In this document: positions 13,501 through 23,500 of the stretch, in pieces
Layout: the number at the start of each line of letters is the position of its first letter
Position numbering within the stretch: position 1 is the stretch's first letter
Source of the DNA: Liolophura sinensis
Taxonomy: Eukaryota > Mollusca > Polyplacophora > Chitonida > Chitonidae
Direction: 5' to 3'
Assembly: GCF_032854445.1 (NCBI RefSeq)
Contig: NC_088300.1
Location: 57,758,984 to 57,822,983 of the forward strand
DNA length: 64,000 nt
The notes under the pieces: generated by a model
Told to the model about the DNA's origin: nothing
Databases searched by the model: none
What the model saw: the letters and a program-made list of their open reading frames with translations, nothing else
Position numbers and translations under genes: made by a program

Positions 13501-15719
13501 TGTTCTCAGAATGTCTATACCATGTATTACATGTACCATGCAAATACCTCTAACTATTTCAGACCTCTAATGTCTACTTTCCATCATATTAATGTTACTA
13601 AACATTACCGAACACTTAGAATGCCAAAATACCAGGGCAAACCATGCACCTCGGCATACCCAACACTTCAATATATCAACGTTCCAGCATACCCTATACC
13701 TCACCATACCCCATACCCCTGCATACCCCCACACTTCAGCATATCCAACACTAGTACATAAAGCACACCTCAGCATACCCAAAATCTCAATCATGCTCAA
13801 CACCTCAGCATATTCAACACTTCAGAATGCTCAACTCCACAGCATATCCAACACTTCAGAATGCTCAACTCCACAGCATATCCAACTATTCAGGATGCTC
13901 AACTCCACAGCATATCCAACAATTCAGGATGCTCAACTCCACAGCATATCCAACAATTCAGGATGCTCAAACCTCAGCATATCCAACACTTCAGAATGCT
14001 CAACACTTCAGCATATCGAACACTTCAACATGGTCAACACCTCAGCATATTCAACACTTCAGAATGCTCAATTCCACAGCATATCCAACACTTCAGAATG
14101 CTCAACACTTCAACATGCTCAACTCCACAGCATATCCAACACTTCAACATGCTCAACACTTCAGCATATCGAACACCTCAGCATATTCAACACTTCAGAA
14201 TGCTCAACTCCACAGCACATCCAACACTTCAACATGCTCAACACTTCAGCATATCCAACACTTCAGAATGCTCAACACCTCAGCATATCAAACACTTCAG
14301 AATGCTCAACACTTCAGCATATCGAACACTTCAACATGGTCAACACCTCAGCATATTCAACACTTCAGAATGCTCAACTCCACAGCATATCCAACACTTC
14401 AGAATGCTCAACACCTCAGCATATCCTACACTTCAGCATGCTCAACACTTCAGCATATCCAACACCTCAGAATGCTCAACTCCACAGCATATCCAACACT
14501 TCAAAATGCTCAACACCTCAGCATATCCAACACTTCAGAATGCTCAACTCCACAGCATATCCAACACTTCAGAATGCTCAGCACCTCAACATACCCAACA
14601 CTTCAAAATGCTCAACACTTCAGCATACCCAAACTCTCAATCTTGCTCAACTCCTCGGCATATCCAAAACCTTAGCTTAGATGTATCCAAAACCTTGACC
14701 TACCCAACGTATCAACAGTGATCTGTAATCCTGATTTGATTTGTGTTGACCAGGTGGAGATAGACCTAGGCTCTGAGTACCGCTTCCACTCTATATTTGC
14801 CTGTCCGATCCTCCGTCAACAGAGCAGTGAGAACAACCCACCTGTGCGCCTCATGTGTGGTCATGTCATTTCTCAGGATGCCCTCACTAAGCTGGCCAAT
14901 GGCAGCAAGTATGTGTACGTTGTTTGGCAATCAGTGGATTGTTTGCTTTTTTCATTATCATTTTCTCTTGAAAGTAAAGCTAACTTGCTATGTTTGTGCA
15001 TGTAGAAAGTCATTTTTTGCTTATCTGTAAATACACACTATCCCAGTTGGACGTTTTCTTTTGTTTTGGACAGTTTCTCCATGCATTGTTGAAGACTTAC
15101 ACTTTAAAATATTTACACAACCAAAGATTGAATCAGTATGAATAACTTGTAGAATTTGTGCATTTGTGGGTAAATATTACATCTTAATTCATAAGCAGAT
15201 GAATTATTCTGGATAAGATGATCTGGAAGTATTGACATATGAAAATTGATTTTGTGCAGCACCATGTTTACTTTGTTACTTTTGCTGTGAAATGTGCCTT
15301 GATACCCTTAAGGTGTTCCAGACTTCCTCATTTGTTTTGTCATGTAACATTTCCATGACTTTTATGAATACATAGAGATGCTTTTTGCTCTGTTTTGATC
15401 TGTTGAGTAATTTGATATATATTGAGAACTCAAGATATTAAGGAGAAAAAAATGTGGTTAATTAAAAAAGCCAGCAGTGTTACAGTACTTATGAAGGCCA
15501 AGTGGTCATTGTAAATGATTAGTTTTTGTTCTTTTCACTCTGTCAGAAAAGTGGCCTCAACACAAAGAGGATAAATTTTTCAACCTCATGTGCATGTAAT
15601 TTGATTTTGTCCAGTGTGATCCGGATTTTTGTTTTTTTGTTTCTGCTTTACTCAGGGTAAAATGTCCTTATTGCCCGGTGGAACAGAATCCCGAGGAGGC
15701 CAAACGGATTTGTTTCTGA
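7426..15719 (+). CDS. RMND5A: RMND5 (Gid2) RING E3 ubiquitin ligase subunit, 9 exons
   Basis: Exons 7426-7564, 9719-9864, 10444-10581, 11049-11149, 11403-11566, 12018-12183, 13065-13167, 14754-14908 and 15656-15719 join to 1176 nt, that is 391 residues plus stop. This equals the human RMND5A length, and every intron is GT..AG with matching phase. By family knowledge the protein is the RING subunit that, with MAEA, forms the catalytic pair of the CTLH/GID E3 ligase in nucleus and cytoplasm. Visible domains: N-terminal helical part (1-95, [12 protein letters not shown]), LisH (about 114-146, [13 protein letters not shown]), CTLH (about 153-210), CRA-like region ([50 protein letters not shown]), and a Gid-type degenerate RING (336-377) with C336, C354, H356, C374 and C377. 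The C-terminus is RICF, close to the vertebrate QIFF. The start is the ATG matching the vertebrate MDxC start; the in-frame codon at 7402 is GTG, not ATG. Alternative MAEA is excluded by the RING and end sequence. Confidence 0.96.
7565..9718 (+). other. RMND5 intron 1 (2.15 kb)
   Basis: GT..AG intron. It includes dispersed repeat copy B (7930-8050), related to 2815-2960. Otherwise no gene, SINE or array is seen. Confidence 0.85.
7930..8050 (+). repeat. Diverged dispersed repeat, copy B
   Basis: Same block order as 2815-2960 (AAATGTACTAC, CCATATTTTATATTT, TGACTGA, AAATGTC). The two copies have diverged strongly, so this is an old, unclassified repeat. Confidence 0.55.
9719..9864 (+). CDS. RMND5A: RMND5 exon 2
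   Basis: Acceptor TTTTACAG|TG and donor AGG|GTTAGT. It enters in phase 1 and leaves in phase 0. It encodes [20 protein letters not shown] through [13 protein letters not shown], aligned to the vertebrate LTQCCKRIKDT..HSSVSRVGKAIDK block. Confidence 0.95.
9865..10443 (+). other. RMND5 intron 2
   Basis: GT..AG intron of 579 bases with an 18-base T run near 10123-10140. Nothing else is seen. Confidence 0.9.
10444..10581 (+). CDS. RMND5A: RMND5 exon 3 (LisH)
   Basis: Acceptor TTTTCAG|AATTTT and donor GAG|GTACGA, phase 0 at both ends, 46 codons. It carries the LisH motif around [20 protein letters not shown]. The last ~40 bases and the adjoining intron start are tandemly duplicated just downstream (10633-10725). 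Confidence 0.95.
10541..10725 (+). repeat. Tandem duplication of exon 3 end plus intron start
   Basis: 10541-10632 and 10633-10725 are two diverged copies about 92 bases apart. Both have CAGGGAATGTTGGACATTGC, GAxCAxCTTAAxGAGGT, then AAATACAT, ATAAC and TACATGTA. Copy 2 is a pseudo-exon fragment reading [13 protein letters not shown] with a weaker donor (GTTCAC) and no good acceptor. Confidence 0.85.
10726..11048 (+). other. Rest of RMND5 intron 3
   Basis: Intron sequence with a normal pyrimidine tract and acceptor TCTTTCAG. No other feature is seen. Confidence 0.85.
11049..11149 (+). CDS. RMND5A: RMND5 exon 4 (CTLH start)
   Basis: Acceptor CTTTCAG|GAAGCC and donor TTAAG|GTATGT. It enters in phase 0 and leaves with two bases of an Arg codon. 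It encodes [20 protein letters not shown], the start of the CTLH helix bundle. Confidence 0.95.
11403..11566 (+). CDS. RMND5A: RMND5 exon 5 (CTLH/CRA)
   Basis: Acceptor TTTGCAG|ATGGGC and donor AAAG|GTCAGT. It encodes [20 protein letters not shown] followed by [20 protein letters not shown], nearly identical to the vertebrate [27 protein letters not shown] stretch. Confidence 0.95.
11567..12017 (+). other. RMND5 intron 5
   Basis: GT..AG intron of 451 bases; nothing further is seen. Confidence 0.9.
12018..12183 (+). CDS. RMND5A: RMND5 exon 6
   Basis: Acceptor TCCATTAG|ACCTGC and donor TCAG|GTATAC. It encodes [20 protein letters not shown] through [20 protein letters not shown], the most conserved block of the family. 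Confidence 0.95.
12184..13064 (+). other. RMND5 intron 6
   Basis: GT..AG intron of 881 bases that contains a degraded SINE copy (12481-12617). Confidence 0.9.
12481..12617 (+). mobile_element. Degraded SINE fragment in RMND5 intron 6
   Basis: CAGACCGTCATGGGTTTCAC, GGGCTCTGCTCGG, ATAATTCTGGCTGCTGCGGT and AAGTGAAAAATTCTTGATTG follow the order of the SINE body and tail. The head is absent and the copy is clearly old. Confidence 0.8.
13065..13167 (+). CDS. RMND5A: RMND5 exon 7
   Basis: Acceptor TTTTCCAG|TATACG and donor CCT|GTAAGT. It encodes [20 protein letters not shown] followed by [14 protein letters not shown], matching the vertebrate [21 protein letters not shown]. Confidence 0.95.
13168..14753 (+). 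other. RMND5 intron 7, mostly minisatellite
   Basis: GT..AG intron of 1586 bases. An (ATT)n microsatellite lies at about 13358-13382. From about 13640 onward it is a minisatellite. The acceptor is TTGACCAG. Confidence 0.9.
13640..14720 (+). repeat. 17/34-bp minisatellite in RMND5 intron 7
   Basis: About 60 copies of a ~17-base unit, in alternating forms CTCAACACTTCAGCATA and TCCAACACTTCAGAATG, which give a 34-base dimer. The edges are more degenerate (CACCTCGGCATACCCAA) and the centre more uniform, as expected for unequal exchange. All three plus-strand frames stay open for over 280 codons because the unit lacks plus-strand stops. The frames are not evidence of a protein. Confidence 0.95.
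14754..14908 (+). CDS. RMND5A: RMND5 exon 8 (RING, first part)
   Basis: Acceptor GACCAG|GTGGAG and donor GCAA|GTATGT. It begins [20 protein letters not shown] and contains C336, C354 and H356 of the Gid-type RING ([14 protein letters not shown]). The split Lys codon is completed by exon 9. The minisatellite in intron 7 ends only a few tens of bases before this exon. Confidence 0.95.
14909..15655 (+). other. RMND5 intron 8
   Basis: GT..AG intron of 747 bases with no distinct feature; acceptor TTTACTCAG. Confidence 0.9.
15656..15719 (+). CDS. RMND5A: RMND5 exon 9 (RING end and stop)
   Basis: Acceptor TTTACTCAG|GGTAAA. It encodes [20 protein letters not shown] and stop TGA at 15717-15719. C374 and C377 finish the RING. 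The last codons and the stop form the first copy of a 33-bp tandem repeat. Confidence 0.95.
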
Positions 15720-15833
15720 TCATGTCATCTGGTCAAGCGGATTTGTTTCTGATCATGTCATCTGGTCAAGCGGATTTGTTTCTGATCGTGTCATCTGGTC
15801 AAGCGGATTTGTTTCTGATCATGTCATCTGATC
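15702..15833 (+). repeat. 33-bp tandem repeat spanning the RMND5 stop codon, 4 copies
   Basis: Four copies begin at 15702, 15735, 15768 and 15801. The first contains the last RMND5 codons (RICF) and the TGA; the others lie in the 3' UTR. The unit is a multiple of three, so copies 2-4 repeat CGGATTTGTTTCTGA in the same frame as the gene. Copies are nearly identical, so the expansion is recent. Confidence 0.93.
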
Positions 15834-15990
15834 ATTGAGAAATGGATCCTGGAGAACATGTCCACTGGAACAGAGTGATGGCCAGAACAGACTCACAGGA
15901 GGGATGCCTACTTTATTATGGGTTTCACATCCACACTGTTGTCCATCCCTTATTCATCCAGCTACACATTTCACATCTCCATGCACATTG
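15834..15990 (+). other. Probable RMND5 3' UTR start
   Basis: Unique sequence after the stop-codon repeat. No polyadenylation site can be assigned with confidence; AATAAA words occur near 16726 and 16914. Confidence 0.4.
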
Positions 15991-16500
15991 CATTACACAC
16001 AGCCCACATTTACATGTAACCTGCAGTGCAGCCCAGATAAAGACACACTGCAGTACAGGCCACATCTAAAGGCACACTGCAATACAGGCCACATCTATAG
16101 GCACATTGTAGTACAGCCAACATGTAAAGGCAAACAGCAGCCTAGCCCAGATCTAAAGGCACACTGCAGTACAGCTGAGATCTGTAGGTACACTGTAGTA
16201 CCGCCCAGATCTAAAGGTACACTGTAGGACATCCCACATTTAAAGAAAACTCCAATAGATCCAACTTCTAAAGGCACACTGCAGTACATCTTCACATGTA
16301 AAGTCACAAGGCAGTACATCTCACATATAAATGCAGACTACAGTGCAGTCCAGGCCTTACGGCACACTGCTATGCATCCCGCATGTAATGCTACACTGCA
16401 GTGGAGCCCACACCTGAAGACACACTGTGGTACATCCCACATCTAAAACCACCCTGTAGTACAACCCTTATCTCCATGCATGCAACAACACAGCCCACTT
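15990..16500 (+). repeat. Degenerate ~30-bp minisatellite (array 1)
   Basis: About 16 loose copies of AAAGGCACACTGCAGTACAG followed by CCCACATCT. The core CACACTGCAGTAC and the CCCACAT end are the same as in the array at 18590-20300, so the two arrays belong to one family. Confidence 0.85.
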
Positions 16501-17204
16501 TTAACTGTAGCTGAATGTGGTTCTTTTATTTTCATTTAACCAAGCTAGTGATGTCCGACATCATTGGCCATGATTTACTGAGCCATATTAACTCTTCAAA
16601 GCCCTGAACTTTCCTTCATAAATATGCACGTTTCATGGTCCAATCAGATTCCTTTATTTATTGACACTGACAGGAGTTCAAAACAACATGGGTTGTGGCT
16701 GATGTGAAAAGTATGGGGTACTTTGAATAAATAGAAGTGCTAGCGCAAAAAATAACTCCCTGCACATCAATGTGTTAAGAGTTATTGGTGGGGATGATAG
16801 AAATTAGTGACGAAACAACCACATCATAGGCTACGTCATTCCTCTGTTTGACCTCTTTCGCTATCACCAATATTACCTGATAGCACAGTAACTTTCCGTG
16901 TCTGTTCGTGTCAATAAAAGCAACATTCAAAGCACTGCTTATTGCTTTGTATAATGTTGTGCCAAGGAATATATTGAATCCGAACATACATGCATTTGCT
17001 TTGAAACAAAGAAATACACACTTATATTGATTGGCTGAAAATGTCGTAGGGGAATTGCACAAGCAGCAATGCCACTGGCTGTTGAAAGAGTAGGTTTCTG
17101 AAGACTTGGATATGTACAGCAAGGGTAATTATGAAGCCTATAGCAAGTATCAACCTTGCTGATGGGAAGATGGGTTCGGTGGGTATGATACATGTATTTG
17201 TTAA
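16501..17204. other. Intergenic, unassigned
   Basis: No gene supported. AATAAA at about 16726 and 16914 could serve as RMND5 poly(A) signals. Confidence 0.35.
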
Positions 17205-17530
17205 GTGTGTCTCTATGACTGGAACCTTTCTAAAGCTGAGCGGTCTAAGACTGAGTTTCTCAGACTGGGACATTTTCAGCGCTGAGTGTTTCTATGGCTG
17301 GAACTATTCTGTGGCTAAAAGGTTTCTGCTGGGAGGGTTTCTGTGCCTAGGGCAGTTCTAAGGCTGGGAGTGTTTCTGTGGCTGGACAGTTCTAAGGCTG
17401 TAGTGTTTCTGTGGCCGGGATGATTCTAACTCTTGTAAGGTGGATAGTGCTTTTATGACTAAGGAATTTCTATTACTGAGTGTGTTCCAAGGCTGAGTCA
17501 AGTTTTGTTGATGGAAACAGTAATTCTGAG
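17205..17530 (+). repeat. Degenerate tandem repeat, TTTCTGTGGCTGGGA-like
   Basis: Repeated short blocks such as TTTCTATGGCTGGAAC, TTTCTGTGGCTGGACAG and GTTCTAAGGCTG recur every 20-30 bases. It is heavily decayed with unclear edges. Confidence 0.6.
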
Positions 17531-17681
17531 AATTAGTTGTTTTTGGGGTGGTAAGGTATTTTTCTTGGCAGTTTTCTCTGCATTTTGTGATCAGCTAATT
17601 TATGAGTAATTTTTGTGAGGCAAAACGGTGAAGGATATGCTGTAATACAAGCACACCTCCAGGGTTAAAGAATCCTTTGGG

Positions 17682-17875
17682 GCCTCCGTGGCTCAGTTTA
17701 AGTCCAGCTCAGGCTGGCTTCCTCTCCAGCCGTACATGGGAAGGCTTGTCAGCAGCCTGTGGATGGTCGTGGGTTTCCCCTTGGCTCTGGCCGTTTTTCT
17801 CCCACCATAATGCTGGCCGCCATTGCATAAGTGAAATATTTTGGAGTATGGCGTAAAACACCAATGAAATAAAAT
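17682..17875 (+). mobile_element. SINE copy with deleted tRNA head centre
   Basis: CCTCCGTGGCTCAGTT is followed directly by TAAGTCCAGCTCAGGCTGGC, so the part between A box and B box present in the 923 copy is missing. The body and tail (GGAGTATGGCGTAAAACACC, AATGAAATAAA) are intact. Confidence 0.88.
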
Positions 17876-18589
17876 AGTAAATAGTCTTTTGTTTTTTTTT
17901 ACACCAGTATGATTAAGACATGTCTTTCATTGTGTGATCTATACTTCAGTATGCCTCTCTTTAGTAACTGTATGAACAGTTTCTGCTTTAGCCTGTGTAA
18001 GTATGTACGTACATGTATATGTGTATGTATGTACGCCTCTTAAATTTTGCCGCTGACTGTAACATAAAATCATCTTTATCATCTACATACCTTCAACTGT
18101 AGCTATAAGGACTGTTCATGGATATACATTGTAGCATGGATATACATACATAAGACAGTCTTCACCTCACGGTCTGGAATCGCCCTGCCACAAGAAGACA
18201 CAGTACACGCACCTAATGACTCTTGGTGTCATATGACTGAAAAACAATTAAGTACAACATAAAGTCCTAAGCATACATTCACACCTACACATCATGATTT
18301 CTCACCTGACAATATAGACATGACACTGAGCTGAGCACTCACCATTCCCTCACCCACACACCTTCACAACTGTACAGTTGTTTAGAGTTTATACACAAAA
18401 CCCTTTTGTGTACATGTTTACAGTTACCTATGCTATCACCATAATGGCAGCTACATGACACTGAACTGTGCAGATGTCACCAGTGTTGGACACTGTCACT
18501 ACTGATGTACACATAACATCCTTTCACAGAGTACCAGTGTTTACCCTTGAGTGTATTGTAGTTTTTTGTGAAGACACAGCATGTCCCAC
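17876..18589. other. Intergenic, unassigned
   Basis: No gene supported; a GTATGTACGTACATG-type short repeat patch lies near 18000-18030. Confidence 0.4.
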
Positions 18590-20300
18590 AGGTAAAAGAC
18601 ACACTGCAGTTCGTCTCACATGAAAAAACAAAAGTGCAGTATGTTTCACATGTAAAGACACTGCAGTATGTCCCACATGTAAGACACACATCAGTATGTC
18701 CCACATGTAAGACACAAAGCAGTCTGTCCCACATGTAAAGACACTGCAGTACGTAACACATATAAAGACACTGCAGTACGAACTACATGTAAAGACACAT
18801 AATGGTGTGTACCACGTAAAGACACACAGAGGTATGTCCCACATGTAAAAGACATTCTGCAGTACGTTCTACATGTGAGACACACTGCAGTACGTCCCAC
18901 ATGTAAAGATGCACTGCAGTACACCCCACAGTAGACATACTGTGGTACGTCCCACATGTAAAGACACACTGCAGTGTGTCCCACATGTAAAGAGAGACAG
19001 CAGTATGTCACACATGTAAAGACACACTGCAGTATGTCCCACGTAAATACACACGGCAGTACGTCCCACATGTAAAAGACACTGAAGTTTGTCCCACATG
19101 TAAAAGACACTGCAGTTTGTCCCATTTGTAAAAGACACTGCAGTATGTCCCACATGTAAAGACACTGCAGTACGTACCACATGTAAAGACACTGCAGTAC
19201 GAACTACATGTAAAGACACATATGGTGTGTACCACGTAAAGACACACAGCGGTATGTCCCACATGTAAAAGACATTCTGCAGTACGTTCTACATGTTTGA
19301 GACACACTGCAGTACGTCCCACATGTAAAGATGCACTGCAGTACACCCTACAGTAGACATACTGTGGTACGTCCCACATGTAAAGACACACTGCAGTATG
19401 TCCCACGTAAATACACACTGCAGTACGTCCCACATGTAAAAGACACTGAAGTTTGTCCCACATGTAAAAGACACTGCAGTTTGTCCCATTTGTAAAAGAC
19501 ACTGCAGTATGTCCCACATGTAAAGATGCACTGCAGTACACCCCACAGTAGACATACTGCGGTACGTCCCACATGTAAAGACACACTGCAGTGTGTCCCA
19601 CATGTAAAGAGAGACAGCAGTATGTCACACATGTAAAGACACACTGCAGTATGTCCCACGTAAATACACACTGCAGTACGTCCCACATGTAAAAGACACT
19701 GAAGTTTGTCCCGCATGTAAAAGACACTGCAGTTTGTCCCATTTGTAAAAGACACTGCAGTATGTCCACATGCAAAGACACACTACAGTACATCCCACAT
19801 GTAAAGACTCACTGCAGTAGGTCTTACATGTAAAGACACGCTACAGTATGTCCCACAAATAAGGACACGCTGCAGTACGTCTCAGATGTAAGACACACAC
19901 TGCAGTATGTCACTTGTAAAGATACTGCAGTATGTCTCACATGTAAAAGACACTGCAGTATGTAGCACATGTTAAGACACACTGCAGTACGGCCCACGTG
20001 TAAAAACACACACTGCAGTATGTCACTTTTGGTAAGATACTGCAGTATGTCCCACATGCAAAGACACACTGCAGAACGTCCCACATGTAAAGACACACTG
20101 AAGTACGTCCCACATGTAACGGGCACTGCAGTATGTCCCACATGTAAAGACACACTGAAGTACGTCCATATGTAAACATGCACTGCAGTACATCCCACAT
20201 GTAAAGACACGCTGCAGTACATCCCACGTGTAAAGACACACTGCAGTACATCCCACGTGTAAAGACACGCTGCAGTACATCCCACGTGTAAAAACACCCA
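18590..20300. repeat. ~30-bp minisatellite with higher-order structure (array 2)
   Basis: Roughly 58 copies of AAAGACACACTGCAGTACGT followed by CCCACATGT, 27-31 bases each. Blocks of variants recur in order: the run near 18751-18990 repeats at about +420 (19171-19410). The run starting at 18901 repeats at +617 (19518-19770). The minus-strand frames (CSVSLHVGHTAV-like) come from the repeat. Confidence 0.95.
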
Positions 20301-22088
20301 ATTTGGCCTCTTTAGCAAAGCAGAACATGTCAGCAGGTTAGATGACGTTTCTTCTTGAATTCTCCTCGGACATTGGCATCATCACCAGCTAGTGGTAAGG
20401 CCAGGCATTATGATTTATTCTATCATAAATTATGTTGTGATGCTACATTTAACATGTATCATTTATTCATAACTACTGTGATGTTTGGCTTTATAGTTTT
20501 GTCACTGTGACAAAACGAATATTACACGTAACACTATGGTGCCAGAAGCGATTATTTTGATAAGTTTGATGTCTGTTCATTTTGTTAGTCATCTTTGGGT
20601 TGTTTTTTAAAATCCATATTTGTTGTGACAGCAGATATAATCACAGGGTAGCTCAGTATTAAATTAACAGACCCAACAGTAAGTGAGAAACACAGGACTG
20701 TTAATATTTAATATGAAATTGAAGGTTTCATAGTTACATGTACATGGCAATTGTGTAAAATAAGATTTTGATATTTATACACTCTGGTGGTGGAGTTTGA
20801 TGTAAACTGAACCTTATTTATCTTTCTCAAGCTTATTTGAGTGATGTAGTTAATTGAAACAGTCGAAGGAATGGAAGATCTCAGTCTTGAAGAACATTGT
20901 TTGGGACACATGGGTATTGCATGTGAAATTATTACATCTCAGTATTGTTAGTCACTGTACATGTATAATACTTCTGAAATAATCACATCTCAATATTATA
21001 ATTGACTAGTCCTGGAAATAAGCATAGTGGCTATATTTTATGATGCAACAGGCAGAGTTTTCCTGGTTCGGTCCATGTATCACACATTCAGTGACAAACG
21101 TAAATTACTTAGCTCAAACCATATGTAGGCCTACTGTTTTTTTTTTTTTTCTACTATGCGTACTCTTTTACCAAGGGATGTAACTCTTGCTTGTATGGCA
21201 GAAACAAAGGTGTTCTTACTGTGCTCATCTGTGTACATAAATGTTTTATCATTGAGAATTGAGAATGTAGCAACTTGTTTGTGCGTTACCAGTGCTTTTT
21301 TTGTTGGCTGTAACAGCTTTTTGACATGGATTGGACTTGGTGCTGTTGTAAATGGAAGTGGGACAGACTTTCATAGTCATGTTTGTGTGTTTAGGTAAGC
21401 ACATGGAATAAACACACACACACTGTCATATTCAAGAAGTTATTTAGTTTCAACATAATTGATACATGTAGCCAAAACTTTTGTAAAAATGTTTTGGGCA
21501 GATTTTTCACTGTGGAAGATTCCTTATCTAGTACAGGTCTCTTCTAGCCTAGAGTCCTTCACACATAAACTTGATTCTGCTGTGTCGAAGTATGCAAGAA
21601 TCTGGACTGATAGTTCAGCCTATTTGAGGCCCAGCAAGTTTGTACATGTCTGAAAACAGTTTTTTCTGTTGCAGAGAGCCCATGGTTTAGTTTCAAATAT
21701 TGATTGCTGCAGTACAGAATAGTTGCGATTTCCATGTGCCATTGCTGTTTATACTGTTGTATTTTTTGAGCTGATGTAAGTCTTATGTACAGATTTATGA
21801 AAATCAACCCTGTGAGCATCCTCCTAGCTGTGTAACTTAAGGGAGGTAATCGCAGGAGGCAATAAATATTTCTTCCTACAGCTCTATTTAGAATTGTGAA
21901 CAATGTTGATAAAATAGTGTATTTGTTTCAAATCTGTTTTATATAAAATTGAACCTTGTAATATTTACATGACTGTATAAATGTACTTGATTATATGTAA
22001 CATAATGGAATAAAAAATAATATTTAACAGTCTTGCTCTCAGTCCTTCCTAAACCATAGCCATTTTATTGACATCAACTCAGAGATTA
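20301..22088. other. Intergenic, unassigned
   Basis: No exon recognised on either strand; a T run lies at 21138-21150. Several modest reading frames lack any family resemblance. Confidence 0.4.
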
Positions 22089-22462
22089 TTTGAGAGTGAG
22101 TGAGTGAGTGCTTGGGATTTAACGTCGTACTCAACAATTTTTCAGTCATATGACGACGAAGGAATCATTAGGGTGCATGTACGTGTAATGTGCCTCCTTG
22201 TTGCAGGACGGATTTCCACTGCTCTTTTATTTAGTGCTGCTTCACTGAGATGACTTACCGAAGGCAAGTAAGCCTCCCCGCCCGAGCCATTATACTGATA
22301 CGGGTCAACCAGTCGTTGCACTATCCCCTTCATGCTGAACGCCAAGCGAGGAAGTTACAACGTCCTCTTTTAAAGTCTTAGGTGTGACTCGATCAAGGAT
22401 TGATCCTGGATCTACCGATCCCGAAGCGGACGCTCTACCAACTGTGCTATCCGGGCCGGTGA
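22089..22462 (-). mobile_element. Second tRNA-derived SINE family, full-length copy
   Basis: Read on the minus strand it begins CCGGCCCGGATAGCACAGTT GGTAGAGCG (A box) and has a degraded B box near GGATCAATCC. The body and tail follow (GTCATATGACTG, GTTGAGTACGACGTTAAA) with a CACTCACTCACTC end. Relatives lie at 28610-28745, 45375-45425, 51130-51165 and 61000-61310. Confidence 0.88.
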
Positions 22463-22739
22463 GATTCTATACTAACATTATGTGCTTCTTCCCAGCTGGC
22501 AGACCTATTCATATAAAACAAATGGTTGTGACACATTCTTGTATTCACAGGCCTTAAGTTTTCTTATTCAAAGTCAATTTTAATTTTATAGCCATGCAGT
22601 TGAATAGTGTGTTTGTTTCAGCAGGAATGTTCAGCCATGTAGGTGATGCAGTCACCAGATTAGAGGCAGACTTCTTGTAACAATGACAGGCTTTTTGACA
22701 CCAAATGCTTAATAGCAGGAGAACTGCTTTAACAAACGA

Positions 22740-23500
22740 ACCCCATGATCTAAAACTGTAGCTGAACCAATGAGAGTTGGATTTGAACATGCTACATTGT
22801 AAGTGAAAGGCCTTGCCCCTTCATCTGAGGAAAACGAGAGGAGGATTTGATCCTGGTACCTAATATGGAGCTTTTGAGGAGTGATGTGACATCACTTTGT
22901 GCTTAACCTCGTCACTTTGCAGCATGGTTAGGCCAATCAGTGCATTTTAACATGGCTGCATGTATACTATAATTACAGTCATGTTTTGTGGATAATAGTC
23001 ATTATTGTGTATACTTTCCCATGTTAAAATGCAGTGGTTTACCTAGATCTCAGATCTGTTTCATTCTTCCCAGCTTCACTTTCAGCAATAGGTTAATGTT
23101 GAAGCTAAGCTGGGAACATGGCCAACCGATTTCAGAGCTATGGTTTACCCCACTGAACCGTAAAGCAATCATGTCACAACACCTTGGCATGCTACCATGA
23201 TGTTGTAATGTCATAACTTGACACCCCCATATTTGTACTTTGCCAGGGAGGACACCCCTCATTTGGGAAGTTGGATTTAAGCCGATAATGTTATTGCACA
23301 ACGGCTGTGCTGAGACACAAAGACCATTTATCTGCAGAATATGAGAGCTTGATTTCAACATGCCACCCAATTCGCCAAAGACTGTGCTTGGCCAAGGTGG
23401 AAACTCTTTATCTGATGAACACGACAGCTAGATTTGAACCTGCTACTTCATAGGTGAAAGGCTGCATCTAGCCGGGGAAACTCTTAAATCAACTGACATA
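22740..23500 (-). repeat. Decayed tRNA-like SINE fragments
   Basis: Repeated phrases GATTTGAACATGCTAC, GATTTGAACCTGCTAC, GGTGAAAGGC and GGAAACTCTT resemble a minus-strand SINE head with a GGTTCAAATC-type B box. A similar patch lies at 51560-51650. Boundaries are unclear. Confidence 0.5.

Noticed and set aside
13592-14721. Long overlapping plus-strand frames of 280-360 codons
   Set aside because: They come from the 17/34-bp minisatellite in RMND5 intron 7; all three frames are open and there is no protein-like composition.
463-20300. CRISPR-like array among the short repeats
   Set aside because: Units are directly adjacent with no unique spacers of constant length, and the genome is an animal's.
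18477-20328. Cys-rich minus-strand frames resembling a secreted repeat protein
   Set aside because: Periodic products of the ~30-bp minisatellite, open in several frames at once and without start, splice or signal features.
22380-22462. A functional tRNA gene on the minus strand
   Set aside because: It is the head of a SINE; the B box is degraded and the body follows directly.
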